NCBI GenBank assembly: GCA_037127315.1
Contig: JBBBDQ010001122.1
Location: 5,535,001 to 5,599,000, forward strand
Length of the DNA stretch: 64,000 nucleotides
From: Ascarosepion bandense
Lineage: Eukaryota; Mollusca; Cephalopoda; Sepiida; Sepiidae
Direction of reading: 5' to 3'
In this document: positions 36,791 to 51,437 of the stretch, piece after piece
Numbering within the stretch: the first letter of the stretch is position 1
How the letters are laid out: each line of letters begins with the position of its first letter
The notes under the pieces: generated by a model
What the model was told of the DNA's origin: nothing
The model's input: only the letters and a program-made list of their open reading frames with translations
Databases searched by the model: none
Position numbers and translations under genes: made by a program

Positions 36791-39700
36791 AGTATCTATT
36801 GACACCTCCATATTATTTTAACTTCTCAGCAATATTTGTTTTCAAAAGTGATTATTAGAATTGTAATAAAAACTAAACATGATGAAAATCAATCTATACG
36901 TTTTTTTTTTTATTCTTGAATATTTACATACTGATTTTTCAAATGCAATGCCTTTATGTTCCCTAAGTTTGACATTCAAGGATTAGCTGGTTTATTTCTT
37001 AAATTCATTGGCAAACTTTAATTTGAATGTAAAAAGAATGGTTTCCTGGATTTAATAATGAAAAATGGAGCTTACCTTTCTTTGAAGAGGAATATTCTAA
37101 AAGATTCTTATATTTACTTTCCATCAAATTTCTGTTTTTTATGTAAACTTGACCAAAAACTGCATACCAATGCCTATAATGAGCATAGGTAAAAATTATT
37201 TCAATTAAACTCTACAAAATATCCCTGCAAAGCACTGTAAAGAGGTTCCTTAAGAGTCTGATAATGTTTAATGTAACTTTCATTTTGATTTTTCTTTTTT
37301 TCCTGGTTCTTCTGACCAATTTCTAGCTTAAAGTAATTTCAAAGAATATCATCATATAATATTTAGTAATAAATAATCAAAAATGCTACAAGTAATTTGA
37401 AACAAATGTGTTAAAACTGATAAAATAAAATTAAAAACAGATTTTTGTTGAAAAAAATCAGCTCAAGCTAAAGAGAACTTATTTTACAACTAGTAGAATT
37501 ATTCTATATAATCTGGATTTTATAAAAACACTAACAAGAAAATGAGTTTACTATTGAAATGAAGTGACATTTTACAATAGGATTCTAAAGAAATATATGT
37601 AGATTCTTTCTTTCTACAATTTTCAAACAATTATAACGAAGCCCTTTAACATCTGAGAGATTAATACTGTTTAATGTTAAAGATTTATGCATTTTACTCA
37701 TATCAGGATTTGGAAACATATGTATGTAACAATTGCTTGCTGACAATTTCCACAATAAAGCAGGTAAAAATAATTAAAAAAAAAAATTAAATCATATAAT
37801 CAAATGAAGAAAGCATAAGACCATGTCATGTCGATGAAAAAGTGACTGAAGCCAAGATACCTAGTCAGGATTGCTTAAATTACAGACCCTCCTTTGGATT
37901 TTGTCTCATAGATGTACAGCAGGAGCACCAGACCAAATATGGTAATAGTCCTTTACTCATTTGATGTATATCAACACTTTGGGAGAAGCTGACAGAATAT
38001 CTTACAATAAATTTGTGTTCCTGGAGTGGCTAATGAGATCTTTTGTGAAATTTTCTTGTCTTAGATCTTATTTGAGCAATGAATTGCAAGGTAATGATAA
38101 TGTTAAAATTTGGCAGTTTACATATAGAAAACATTTGGCATTCATTGACTTAACAGTGTTAGTGTTGTTATTTGATGAAATTAACAATTTTTTTTTTTAC
38201 TAATATTCACCCAAATAGAAGGCCCAAGAGCCACTTTAAGTAGGTGGGTTATTGTGTAGAGTTGTTTTAGTGCAAGAAAGGGCAAGATAACAGAAAAGAT
38301 ATACAGCTAGTTTTAGACTTGAAGTTTAAATTTAATTAGCAAATAAAATTTCAAAGTTCAGGCAGAGATGTTAGGAGCATAGAGTTGAAATAGACATCAG
38401 AAGGGAGTAAGAATCCAATCTTAAACAGGAAACAAAGAATAAACCTCTACTCCTATTCAAAAGATTGGCAAGGAGTATGAGTTGGATGACAGGCAAACCT
38501 ATTCATTCTTATTAGGAGAGGAAAAAAATAATAACTGTTGAATAAAATTTCAGGCAGAGATGTCAAAAGTACAGAGTTGAAAGAACCGGAAACCCATTCC
38601 TAAACAGGAAACAAGAGAAAAACCTCTACACCTGTTCAAAAAATAAGAAACGTGTATGAACCTGACAATAAGCAAGCCTATGTACTCTTGTTGAGGAGTG
38701 AAATTAGTGAAAAAAATTCAGAGTTCAGGAAGAAACGTCAAAAGTATAGAGTTGAAGTAGACTTTTGAAGGAACCGAAAACCCAATCTTAAACAAGAAAG
38801 AAGCATTGAACTTCTCTACTTAATTCAAAAGACCTATTATTATTTTTATACATTACTCTTTTACAGAGTCACTCTAATGCCCTCCCAGTTTCATAAACAT
38901 TTTGAAACAGTTTACCATTGTCATAGCAAAACACTGTCACCCAGTATCAGTAGTACAAGGGAGATAACTACTTAAATAAACGTTACATACATTATAAACA
39001 GAAAATATGCAAATTCACATCATGATGAGAGAGAGAGTGAGAGAGATTATACTTACTCAACAAAACAATATAAAATATCATGGAGTTCCCAAGGAGGCTG
39101 CACTTTGATGATTTTTAACCTGAAAAAAAAAAAAAAAAAAAAAAAATTTAATTAAAAATGTTTTATTTATATAGGAGTTAAAAATCAAATTATGGAATAT
39201 TTTAATGCTTCTTTTTCTTTTTACATCTTTAAAATAATTGGAGAGATTTTTATATCCTTCAGGTCTTAAAATATATCCTAAGGAATTAATGGATCTTATT
39301 TTTAATCCAACATTATTTCTTATTATTTTAAATGTTATATTTTAGTGAATATTTTTTTCTATTTGAATAGATCCATTTTTAAAAAATAAAAATAAAGAAA
39401 GATACCATGAATTATATTTAAAGGCTTGTGCATTTGAGATTAAGAAAATTCAACCTCCAAAAGGGTTGAAACTGATGTCTCCCCTTGTAGGAGTAACCAG
39501 CATCTGCTCCAGCAGGCTTTAGCCCAATCAGCCACAAACAGCGTTACAACCCAGTAAGATTCATTTACTCTTTTAAATAATTCTGATCTTCTGGAAAGCA
39601 CATATATACTAACTTAATTTTCTTTCATATCCGATTTGTAAAAGCAGTAATAAAATAAGCACATCCCATCTCACTTGAAACCATCCTTTATAATAAATGT

Positions 39701-42700
39701 AGCTTTTTTTTTTTTTTCAGTCAGTCAGTTAAGTGCCATACGTAAAACACGCTTGGGCGATCATGTCTCGAAAGAGACATGACTGACTGGGCAGAAGATT
39801 ATCCCGCAGTAGGTTGCTATTGCTTTCTGCGGTAGACTGGTTGCCAGCCAAGGCTATAGAACCCAATCTGTTTAACCCATAACTGGAAGAAGAGACAGAT
39901 TAATACCTTTCCCAAAGGTATTTGCACGTAAGTGAATGCAATGAATTCAACTGGAATTCGAACTCGGCTCCCCGATTTCTCATTCCGAGCCAATATCCAC
40001 TGCACCACAACGCACATCCTTTTTTTCAGTACTAAAGCTGAATTAAGTCTAATAAAGCTTCATAAGCTTCTACTTAGTGTTGTTACTATATTACACTAAA
40101 CAAAGTAATTTCTAAGGAATGAATCTGATTTTATTTCTAATCCGACATTACTTCCTATTATTTTAATCGTTAACATGTATCCACTAAAATATAACATTTA
40201 AATAAGAAATAACACTATGACTACTATTTCTCTTTTTTTTTTATACTGTAATTGAAATTAGATTAACACTTTCATGTGTGTAGAAACTCAGAATAGAACC
40301 ATGATGTTAAGTAGATAAAAAACTACATGGTAAACAAAAACACAAAATGTAATTAAAAAAAGAAACAAATAACAAAAACTTTAATGTTCTTTGATACCAA
40401 ACCTGCTAAATTAATACAAAAGTTCCGAGTAACATCTTTTTCATATTGTTAGAAAAATTTTTAAAGTGACTTTTAGTTGACTCAACTTTCTATTGCAAGT
40501 GAATCACTCATATCATTTACAAGCTTTAACATTTAATACTCTGCATTATTAATATTACTTCCCTTTTCACTACATTCAAGGCTTCCCAGTTGCATTATCC
40601 CTATTGTTAATTTCACTCCCTAGCAGGAAATGACAACTATGAAATTCAAACACACTATTGTTCAAGGATCAGTCACTTGGAAAGTCAGGATCAACTTTTT
40701 GTACAGCAAATGAAGTCACATAACACATAACTCAATAAGTCCCAGGCCTGACATATAGAGGGCACCACTAATAAAAAAACTCATGATTTTTATGAAGTAC
40801 TAATCTTCAAATAGCAAGTGACAAAATTTGGGCTCAATCAGATTATTAGTTTACAAATTACAGTTATTTAAGTGAAGCTATTGTAGCAAATTTTTAAAAC
40901 AATGGAAAAATTTGAATTTCATGTGTTGATAAAGCATTGCTTTCTGATAGGAAAAAATATTGTTCAAGCAAAGCAATGGCTTAATAAATGTTATTCAGAC
41001 TGCTCCATCGAAAACAAAGCTTAACAGGTGGTATGCTGACTTTAAACACGGTCGTACAGACACAAATGATGCTGAATGCTCAGGTCGCCCAAAATCGGCA
41101 GTTGTCCTGGAAAACAACAAAAAATCTGCAAACTCATTTTGGCCATTAGTAAATTGAAGTTGCATGAGATAGCAGAGCTGTTAAACATATCAGAAGGCAG
41201 TGTATTCACCATTTTGCATGAACATTTGTCAAAGAGAAAGCTGTGTACAAAGTGGGTGCAGCGTTTGCTCACAGTCAATAAGCATTGTTTGCAACTGTTT
41301 CAACACAAGATTTTGCATAAATATGTGACAATGGATGAAACATGAATCCACCACTTCACTCCAGAGTTAAATCGGCAGTCAGCTGAGTGGACAGCAGCAG
41401 ATGAAAGCTGATCAAAACAACCAAAAACACAAATATCAGCATTCAAAATTTTGGCCTCTATATTTTGGGATGCGCAAGATATTTTGTTCATCAATTATCT
41501 TGAGAAAGGAAGAACCTTCAATAGCGAACATTATGTAGCATTTTTGATGCATTTGAAGGAAGAAATTGCCAAAAAACAGCCACAAATGAAGAAGAAGAAA
41601 GTGATCTTTTACCAAGACAACGCACCATGTTACAAGTCGATTGTAACAATGACAAAGCTACATGAACTGCACTTCAAATTGTTTCTGCATCCACTTTATT
41701 CTCCAGATATGGCCCTCAACCACTACTGGCTGTTTGCAGACCTCAATGAATGCTCCAAAGAAAGAGATTTGGCTCAAATGAAGAAGTGATATTGGAAACT
41801 GAGGTGTATTTTGAGGCCAAAGACAAATTGTTCTACAAAAAAAGCATCAAATTGTTAGAGAAGTGTTGGAATCAGTGCATCACCCTAGAAGGAAACTATG
41901 TTGATGAATAAAGTCAAATTTTGCCTAAAAGTTGAAGTTTTATTCGTTAAACCTGGGATTTATTGAGTGATGTGCTACAGAGTGATAAAGATAAAACACT
42001 TCAGAAGCAAATGAAGTGTGTTAAAAAACATATAATCACTTAAAATTTGAAGTTATTTTTTTCCTGGGTAATGCAGAAAAATCCAAAATAAAGAAAATTA
42101 TAGCTACATCAAAAACAGCCTTTAACATCAGAACCTAAAATGGAATGAAATGAGAAAGAAAGAAAAAGTTCTTTTTGTTTAGTGAAATTCAAAAGGAATT
42201 CTTTATTTGAAATTGCTGTAATATGAACAAGTAAATATTACTTTGCAATACTACAGTGAGTAAATGGCTTGTTTGAATGGCATGTTGTAATGGAAAAAAT
42301 CTTTAGAAATTCAATACAGTTCATGGAACTGAACTCAAAAGTCTATTCACATACAGTATATTCTCTATATTTGAAAGAAGCATTTGCAACAACCTACACA
42401 TCTACATATACAAATATGCATAAAAATGCTTATTAAGATTAATAGCCTGTGGATGTAGTCATAGCTTAGTGGTTATTGGCACACAAAGTGGGATTGAAGT
42501 GTTGAGTTCAAAATCAAGCCAAGCATTCACTTTTTGGACAAAGACAATTGAAAAGGTATGAATCCATCTTGTCTCTTCTGCCACCACTATACTAAGGAAT
42601 AACAGCAGGACAAACTGGGCTCGAGCCTTGGTTGGAAATCAGTCTGGGTAGGTTGTATGCCAGGATGTCCACTTTGTCGATGTATGACCCAGATACGATC

Positions 42701-45700
42701 AGATATCTACTAGCTTCCTGATTACTCTTTTCTTTTCCAACTTCATCAGTAATATTTGTTTCTAATTATTCCACACCCAGTAACCCCTTGTGTCTTAGTG
42801 GCTTTACTGACTTGCTTGGGGTGAAATCAATTAAAAAAAAAAAACTTGTTAATCACGATGAAATACTCTTTATTTAATAGTCTTTTAGTTTAGTCTGACA
42901 CAAAGCGAGTCACAGGGATTCCAGTCAGGATTGAACCCACTAATAAATTTGTCTAATTCTAGTTCACTATCAACTGTAACTAGTTATTATCTTAGTCTGG
43001 TACATACTCATACAAACAGAGCACTTAGTGAATTAGTTTGCAAGACAGATATACTAAACAATACTCTGTTGCAGACACCCTATAGGCAGATATACAAATA
43101 AGAGAGTCATTTACAGGAGAGGTTAAAATAACTGAAAATCAAATTGTTAATAAAGATAAAGAGATTTAAATCAGGTACTTACCACATTTCGTTAAATGCA
43201 ACTTTCATTTCAGTCTCTAAAATGAGACCAAGAACACCTTTTAAAATTTCCTTTAATTTCTTGGAAATCTGATTCGCCTAAAAATGATAAACAAATTATA
43301 AAGTTAACATCCATTTCTAAGAGGTCATATATACAAAGACATATCTCAATTGTGAAATATCACATCTTTCCAATAATAGTTGTTGCATAGACATTTTTAC
43401 ACTAAATGTAACAATTATTATGGGACAGAAGTAGCAATTTACTAAAATAAATTGTACAAGACAGGTAAAAACATCTAAGATTAATTCACAATAAAAAAAA
43501 AATTAAAAATGACTTGTTTTGACTGCTGTCTTCATTTTTATTGTCATAAAATCTTTGTCATCTTTATCAACAATCTGAACAACGGAAATAATGCATATAC
43601 CTCATCTCGGAAATATAGACAAGTAATGAACGAATTTGTTTTTCAATTCAGTTAGATAAACACCTAAGCCTGGATATGAAAGGAGGAATAAGGGTGGGAG
43701 ATAGCCGTGCCCTTAGTACAGAATCAAGAGGCTAACAAAACAACTTGGCTCTGGGAGCAGACAGGTATTCTTCTCAAAGATTACTTAATTACAAGACAAA
43801 GAGTAAATGACACTTGATTAAATATCCTCTTCAAAAGCTAATAGGTAAATCCACAAGATTTACCTAATTTGAAATACCCATGATAAGAAAAAGGAAAAAA
43901 AAAAATCAAAACACTGATGGACCTTGAAACAGATGTCACAGATCTTGAATGTCAGGAACTAATTAGGGAGAAAAGTCCTAGACAGAACTATCTCCAGTTT
44001 AAATAGGATTAAAAAAAAAAAATGCTTTTATTTATTTTTTTTTTTAATCGTTTCACCCCCAAACAAGTCGGTACCGTCACTGATGTGCAGAGGACTACAT
44101 AAGAGTAAAATTTTAGTCAGGAGGAGAGTGAAGAGAAAGAAGAACCATATACAGGTTGTGTCAGAGAAAGGGCAAGAGAAAAATGGGAACACAGGTGTAA
44201 AGACAGTTGCAAAGGTAGAGAGAAAGAAAAGAAAAACAAGATATACGGGGTGATGTAGAAAGAACTGGAGTCAAGTGGATAAGAGATGGGTAGTGACATT
44301 GCATTTAGATTCCTGGAGGTTGTAGCCGTCAGGAAAGCAAGTATATGGAAGAGAGTTCCATAGGTGTGAAGTGCAAGAAAAGAAACTGATGGAGTAGAAT
44401 TGTCGGCTGCATTTGGTTAATCTAACTGTAACTGGGTGGGACCTTGCTGCCAGTCTGATTGCACAAGTAAATTCTTGTGGCATAGGCACCAGTGACTTAA
44501 GTGCATCAGAGCATAAACCATGAAAATATTTGTAGAATAGACAGAGGTAGGCCACTTCCCGCAGATGAGAAAGTTGCTGGAGTCAAGCTGCCAAGTCGGG
44601 ACCTATCACATTACAGATTCTCCTTTGGAGCCTGTCGAAAACACTGAGATGAACAGCTAGGGCGCCTGACCATATTCTATGCATGGACAGATGATTGATT
44701 TGTATATGTGCAAGATGGATTCAGGCGAGAAAAAACTTCCTGGCCCGACACAGTGACCCAACCTTCCTAGCAGTGGATTTAGCTATTGACTCAATGTAAT
44801 GATTCCATTTGAGGTCAGAAGATAGGGTAAGGCCGAGGAGGTGCACAATATTGCTTTCAGGAAGACTCACTTGGTCCATGCTTATGGGTAGCAGGACAGG
44901 TTGCCTGTGATGGTTGACAGATAGTTTCATTTTAGAAGCATTGAAAGGCAAAAGAAACAAATTCAACTAAAACTGGTTTGTATAAAAAGTTTTTTAGATT
45001 TAAATTTTTAAACAAATTTAATTTCAATTTACTATTTTTGTTCTTCAATCTCAGTAGCATTGACTCTTGTAATAAATTATCACTTAAACCTGCACTAGAC
45101 CTTTTTTTTGTCATTAATAATTTTATTATGAATATTTTTTATAGCTCTAAATGGAAACAAAATTTACAAGTAATGTAAAATATAAAATAAAGAATTCAAA
45201 TAAAACACACAATGTAAAACAGATTAGAGAAAAGCTAAGGCAAAGCAAAAATTACTGAAAGTTACAATGGTCAACAGGAATGTTATCTGCCGTTTTATAT
45301 GTAACACATCACTCAATGAATCCTGGGCCCAACTAATAAAACGACGACTTTTAGGCAAAACTCGACTTTATCAACATAGTCTCCTTCTAAGGTGATACAC
45401 TGATTCTAACACTTCTCTAACATTTCGTTGCCCTTTTTGTAGATCAATTTGTCTTTGGTCTTAAAATACACCTCAGTTTCCAATATCACTTCATTTAAGA
45501 CAAATCTCTTTCCCTGAAGCATTCTTTTGAGGTCTGCAAACAGCCAGTAGTCATTGGGGGCCAGATCTGGAGAATAGGGTGGATGCAGAAGCAATTCAAA
45601 GTGAAATTCATGTAATTTTGCCATCGTTACAATCGACTTGTGACTGTACATTGTCTTCGTGAAAGATTACTTTTTCCTTCTTCATGTGTGGCAGTTTTTT

Positions 45701-48700
45701 GGTAATTTCTTTCTTCAAACACACCAATAATGATACATAATATTCGCTATTGATGATTCTTTCTTTCTCAAAGTAATCGATGAACACAATACCTTGTGCA
45801 TCCCAAAATATGGAGGCCAAAACCTTGCCTGCTGATGTTTGTGTCTTTGGTCGATTTGAATAGCTTTCACCTGCTGCTGTCCACTCAGCTGACTGCCAAT
45901 TTGACTCTGGAATGGTGGATCCATGTTTCATCCATTGTCACATATTTATGCAAAAACTCCTTGTGTTGAAACAATTGCAAACAACACTGAATCGTCAATG
46001 CGGTAAAGTCTTTGATTGACTGTTAGCAAATGCGGCACCAACTTTGAACACAGCTTTCTCTTTGAAAGATAATTTAAAAGACTATATTTCTGCATTGTTA
46101 ATGTATCTGGGTTTACAGTTAAATCAAGCATAAGATTGTGTATCCCAACTTAGAATTGGCAAGAAGACTAATACCACACAATGATGATGACCTTTCTGTT
46201 CCAGTACAACCAGAGGATTGCCTTCAAATGTCTGACAAAAAGGTACTTTGTAAGGAAAACTACTAGTGATACGGAAACAATCAAAGTGAATGCAGTTTTT
46301 CTTCTTGAAAATGAAGATGGACCACAGAAACTTTCTCAAGGAGAGTTTAACAATTTGGTTAGAGACTTAATATTGTCAAAGGATAAAGATTAACTTTTAG
46401 CATCATATATCAAAGAAAAGTGTTTGCTTGAGAACAATGTTTGTATGACTAATTTCCGAAAGAAAAATAAGGATCTAACTTCTTTTTTTCTGTAGACAGA
46501 CAACTTTGTTTCTATAATAACATTGAGTTATTTCAGTTTGTATCAAGAATATGTTCTATGTGGGGCTTATTCACTGATTCATCTAAGAAAAGACTCAAGC
46601 ACACAATGCCAATGAGAAACCATCCATTTCTATGGGACATTCAGTGCACATGAAGGAGTGTTATGAAAATATGCAGGTACTCCTTGATGTCATAAGGTAC
46701 TCTGAATGAGTTATTTAACTGCCATACATGATATACACTTAGGCGATCAAGTCTCTTCTGAGACATGACTTACTAGGTAGATTTTCCCACAATAGATTGC
46801 CATTACTTTCTGCAGTAGACCAGTTGCCAACCAAGGCTATAAAACCCAATCTGTTCTACTATTCAATCCATAGCTAAAGGGATAATAGATGGATTAGTAC
46901 CTTTCCCAAGGCTATTTGTGCATAAGTGAATGTAACGAATATGACTGGGATTCAAACTTGGCTCGCTGATTTCTCATTATGAGCAGATATCCATTAAATT
47001 ACGACACACATCTATGTACTCAGAATTCAACTGGAATATATGTGGAGATTAAAGGTGATTCTGTTGGGGCGCTCTCTACCTGTGTCTACAAGAATGGACT
47101 ATTCCAAGCACTACAAAAAGTAGTGACGATACCTCAGGGGAAAGACCTCAGGAGTCAGCCGAGTAACAAGTCAGTTGAGTATTTCCAGTAGTGAACCAGA
47201 AGTGTGCTATTTATCAGACTATGTCTCACAACGATACGTGCTACTAAACCCTTGTTCCTGTATACTACTAACGACCTCTTTTGTAAATACTTCTGGTAAT
47301 ATACCAATTTACTATATTTCTGTTGTTTGTATTTATTTACTCAATAATTCTGTTACATGCAACATAACAGATTCAAATGTTGATAGTAAAGCAGTCAGGT
47401 TTCACAAAATATTATTGATTTCTATGCCTTCAGGACAGTTGTGCAACTTCCAAGCTGTTATCTGAGTGGCCCCAGCAAGAATCATGAGCTGGGAGTTTAA
47501 CATCTAGAGTAAGCCATTAGTAAAGCCAGAAAATGTTCTTCACCCCCACCCCCACTCCCACTCTTCATATAAAACTCGGGCTCATACATGAAGATACTTG
47601 TCAGGAAGAATTCAGAATGCTTTGAATATTTGAAGGCCTAATTCCCAAAAATCACTGCGGCAAAAGTTAAAGAAGGCTTATTCATAGATCCAGAGACAAA
47701 AGAACTCAACAAAAACTTCATCAAAACCCTGAATCAAATTGAACTTAAAGCCTGAGAATCATTCAAGTTGATCTGTGAAAATTTTGTTGGTAACAAGAGA
47801 CCTCAAAATTTTAAAAATGGAGTAAAATGTCTTCAAGAATCTTTTACATCATATAGACTATCAGATGTCACTGAAAATCCATTTCCTTGATTCACATTTT
47901 GAACATTTTGCAGAGAACCTTGGAGTAGTGTCTGATGAGCAAGAGGAACACTTTTATCACGACATGGCATCAATGGAGCAACGATATAGCAACCTCTCTT
48001 GGTAGGGAATGTAAATTTGTCACAAGATCACATAGCACTCCCTGCAACTGTTATGCTTTCCACGCTTTGTTTGGGAGTTCCGTTTTTGCCCATAGTTGGG
48101 ACCCTAACAAGTGCTACCACTCCAGGTCAGGATAGACCAGGAAAAAACAGCAATCAAGAGATGGTTCTATACTCCTGAAATCCTTCAACATCCTGATCAG
48201 TGGCCTATTTACATATTGTGCACATAAATATTAAAATACAGTTTCTTCTTGTAGCGTATTAACAAATATATACATTAACTTACAAAGATACATTTAAAAC
48301 AAAACGAAAAAAAAACTATTAAGTTCTGGTGCATAGTATACAGATGATAAGGTTTGTTTTGTTTTTTTTTTGGGGGGGGGGGGGGCAATATAGTACAAAG
48401 ACAATTAAAATACTATTAAGCTATCACATTAACTCAACAGTCAAAAAAAACACTTCATTTAACAGGTCCAGCTAAAAATTATTCCATCTGTATTTTTCTA
48501 CTCAGATATCTCTTTTGTGTGAGAAAAAAAAAAAATAATAATTTACACTATTTGCATTGTTTGGACTTCATCTTTGTTGTCATATTCACGACATTTCAGC
48601 CATTGTACACTCTGGCCTTCTTCAGGTGATTAGACTTTCAAACTAAATCCTTTATTTTCGGCAGATTGTCCTGATTCAACATGCGATGCTTCTTCCAGAT

Positions 48701-51346
48701 ATCTCAGTTTCAGAACTCAATTCTCCAAGTTTTTTGTTCAACTCTGTAGTGGTTAGATATTGAACCAAGGATACAAGGGCCCGGTGGATAAAAGCATTGG
48801 TTGAAGTAAACCAGTGACTTGACCCAAAGAGTTGTGAGTTCAATACTTGGCCACAGCAGAGGTGAACAAAAACTTGGAGAATTAAGTTACTAAAGAGAAA
48901 TAACTGATACTGAGATATCTGAAACCAGAACAATCAACCCCAGTGACAAAAGGATTCAGTTCAAAATTCCAATCATCTGAAGAAGGCCAGAGCAGTTGAA
49001 ATGTTGTGAATATGACAGCAAAGATGAAAAGAACAGTCCGAATAGTGTAAATAGTTACAATGCCTCATCCCAGAAAAAGACAGAAAACAAAATATATCCA
49101 GGTTTCTACATGGCACAATTACATTTTATTACATAATTTTTTTTTTTTAGAAGAGAAAGAAGAAAAAAGTTATTATCCAACTGACCAAAGTGAGTTGTGG
49201 AGCAACCTTTGTCATCTGTGATTTATTATTATGACATACATCAATTTCTCTGGAACAGGTTGCCTTTTTAATAGACTTTTGAGAATAAGATTCACAACTT
49301 TTTTGATCACCTGAAACAAAAAAAAAAAAAAAAAAAGAAATTACATCACCAATTAAACTGGAACTTCATAAATAACAATATTTTATTACTTTATACATTA
49401 TTTTTTTTTTGTGGATACTCATATTTGAATAGACACTGTTTATTTATTAACTATATTTATTATCATTTCTCAGCCTGAATATTTGAGAAATGTTATTAAA
49501 AGAAAAATGTACTTTCTTTAACCTTTACCACTTTGTATATGACTTCATTTGCTGTACAAAAAGGTTATCCTGTCACTGAAGATGACTGATCCCTGAATTT
49601 GAATTTGCTTGAATTTCATAGATGTTGCCATATCCTGCTATGGCAACAGAAAACACCTTTGAGTGAAATTAACAATAAGGTTACTGCAATTGAGAAACCA
49701 TGAAAAAAAATGCATTAGTAAGGGAAGTCATATTAATAATGCAATGTGCTAACAGTTAATAAGATTCCTTCATTACATATTTAATAAATAAACAGAGTCT
49801 CTAACTAAACATGAGCATCAACTAAAGGTAATGCTTAAAGTGATAAAATCTGTCGGATTAATAAATAAAACATCTATTACTTTAGAAAATAAATTTTGCT
49901 AAATTTTAAAACTATATTTTGTTATTCAAAATGACCAACAATGGCTGAAAGATTTTGAACATCTACATGAAAATCATTAGGTACTCACAGTTATCGGATG
50001 TAATTCCACTCAATTTTGAAAGGGCAGAATAAATTGACTGCAAAGCAAAACAAGAGTTAAGAGTTAGGGAAAAGAGATTTAAACACATACAAACAGTAAA
50101 TCAATTTTAAATATTCCACTTTTTTTAACCAATATTTAGCCATTTGAATATCATTTTTTAAAATTGTCTGAGATGAAACTCAGAACTATTTTTTTCTTTT
50201 CAAACCAATTTCTTTGTCTTTTGTTGTTTTAACCATTGTACAATTCTGACCTTTCTGTTTGAATTTCTGAAACATTGATTTTAAAGAATTATCTATTGAT
50301 TCTTTTGGGCAAGTTTCTTTGGGCACTTTATCATAGAATTTAGAAGGTTTCCAGCATAATCATTTAATTCCTTGATATTGTATTTACTTGTGTATAAGCC
50401 TACTTCATATATGGTGCAACCCATGAGATTTTTGTGAAAAAGCCTATTTTTTCATATAGGTGATGTATAATGCAACACCAGCTTCTGAGCAATGCTAGTA
50501 GGCATACTGAGGTCAAATATTGCAGTACAGAGCATCATTTAGTGTATATTGCAGTGCATCTTTTCCAAATATTTTAAGAAAATACAATTATTACTGACCC
50601 CCACAAAAAAAAAAAAGTCTAGTGCAGGTCTAAGTGATAATTTACTACAAGAGTCAATGCTATGGAGATTGAAAAACAAAAATAGTGAAAAGAAATGATG
50701 GTTAAATTAGTGTAAAGGAATAACTTACAGCTTTGTTAAAAGCAGAAATGCCATTAATTAAGGTTTTGTTGCAAAGGTTGACATCATTGCTGTAGAGGAT
50801 AACTTTGCCATTCGGATCTGGAATTCAAAAACAACAAATCAATTATGATGCTCTTGATCATTGCAGTATTTATTATTTATACAGTCTAAATTCTAATAAA
50901 ATTATCAACTTGCAGCCCATCATGAAATTTTCCTTTTTCTTCCAATTAAAAAGAAAATACTCAGCTCCATCCAGCACTTATTGTATATGTTGACATACAA
51001 GATGACCTTAAAAAATTCCCCCAAAATAGATTGGTGTCTTATACACCAGGTATAAAACATAGACCTTAAATCTTGTGGTAAGTTGTTAACATAGGAGAGT
51101 GAACAGCCCAGCGAGGTTCTATTTTCCCTTTTAATCAAAACTTGCTGGAGAAAACATTATTAAAATTTCTTGAGTTTATATTCAATAGATGTGACAGTAG
51201 ACTAAGGTGCATCAGGTTTAACAGTGGTTTCTCTACCACATTTTCTTTATTAAGATTTCTCAAGTGCAAAGGCTGATAGGCATAAAGCACACTGTTTTAA
51301 AAAAAAAAAAAAAAAAACGAGGTGTCTATTTTAAATATGGGTATTC

Positions 51347-51383
<37 letters not shown>

Positions 51384-51400
51384 CACCTAAAGGGTATTCA

Positions 51401-51437
<37 letters not shown>

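Noticed and set aside
37961..38203. 80-codon plus-strand frame
   Set aside because: No recognisable domain. A short block (AACATTTGGCATTCATTGAC) recalls the piggyBac MITE interior, but the similarity is too short to use.
39940..40019. tRNA gene candidate on the minus strand
   Set aside because: A and B boxes are present, but no cloverleaf with acceptor stem could be formed and the same sequence recurs as a SINE head.
44978..45178. Phe-rich plus-strand frame
   Set aside because: Low-complexity T-rich DNA without motifs or splice context.
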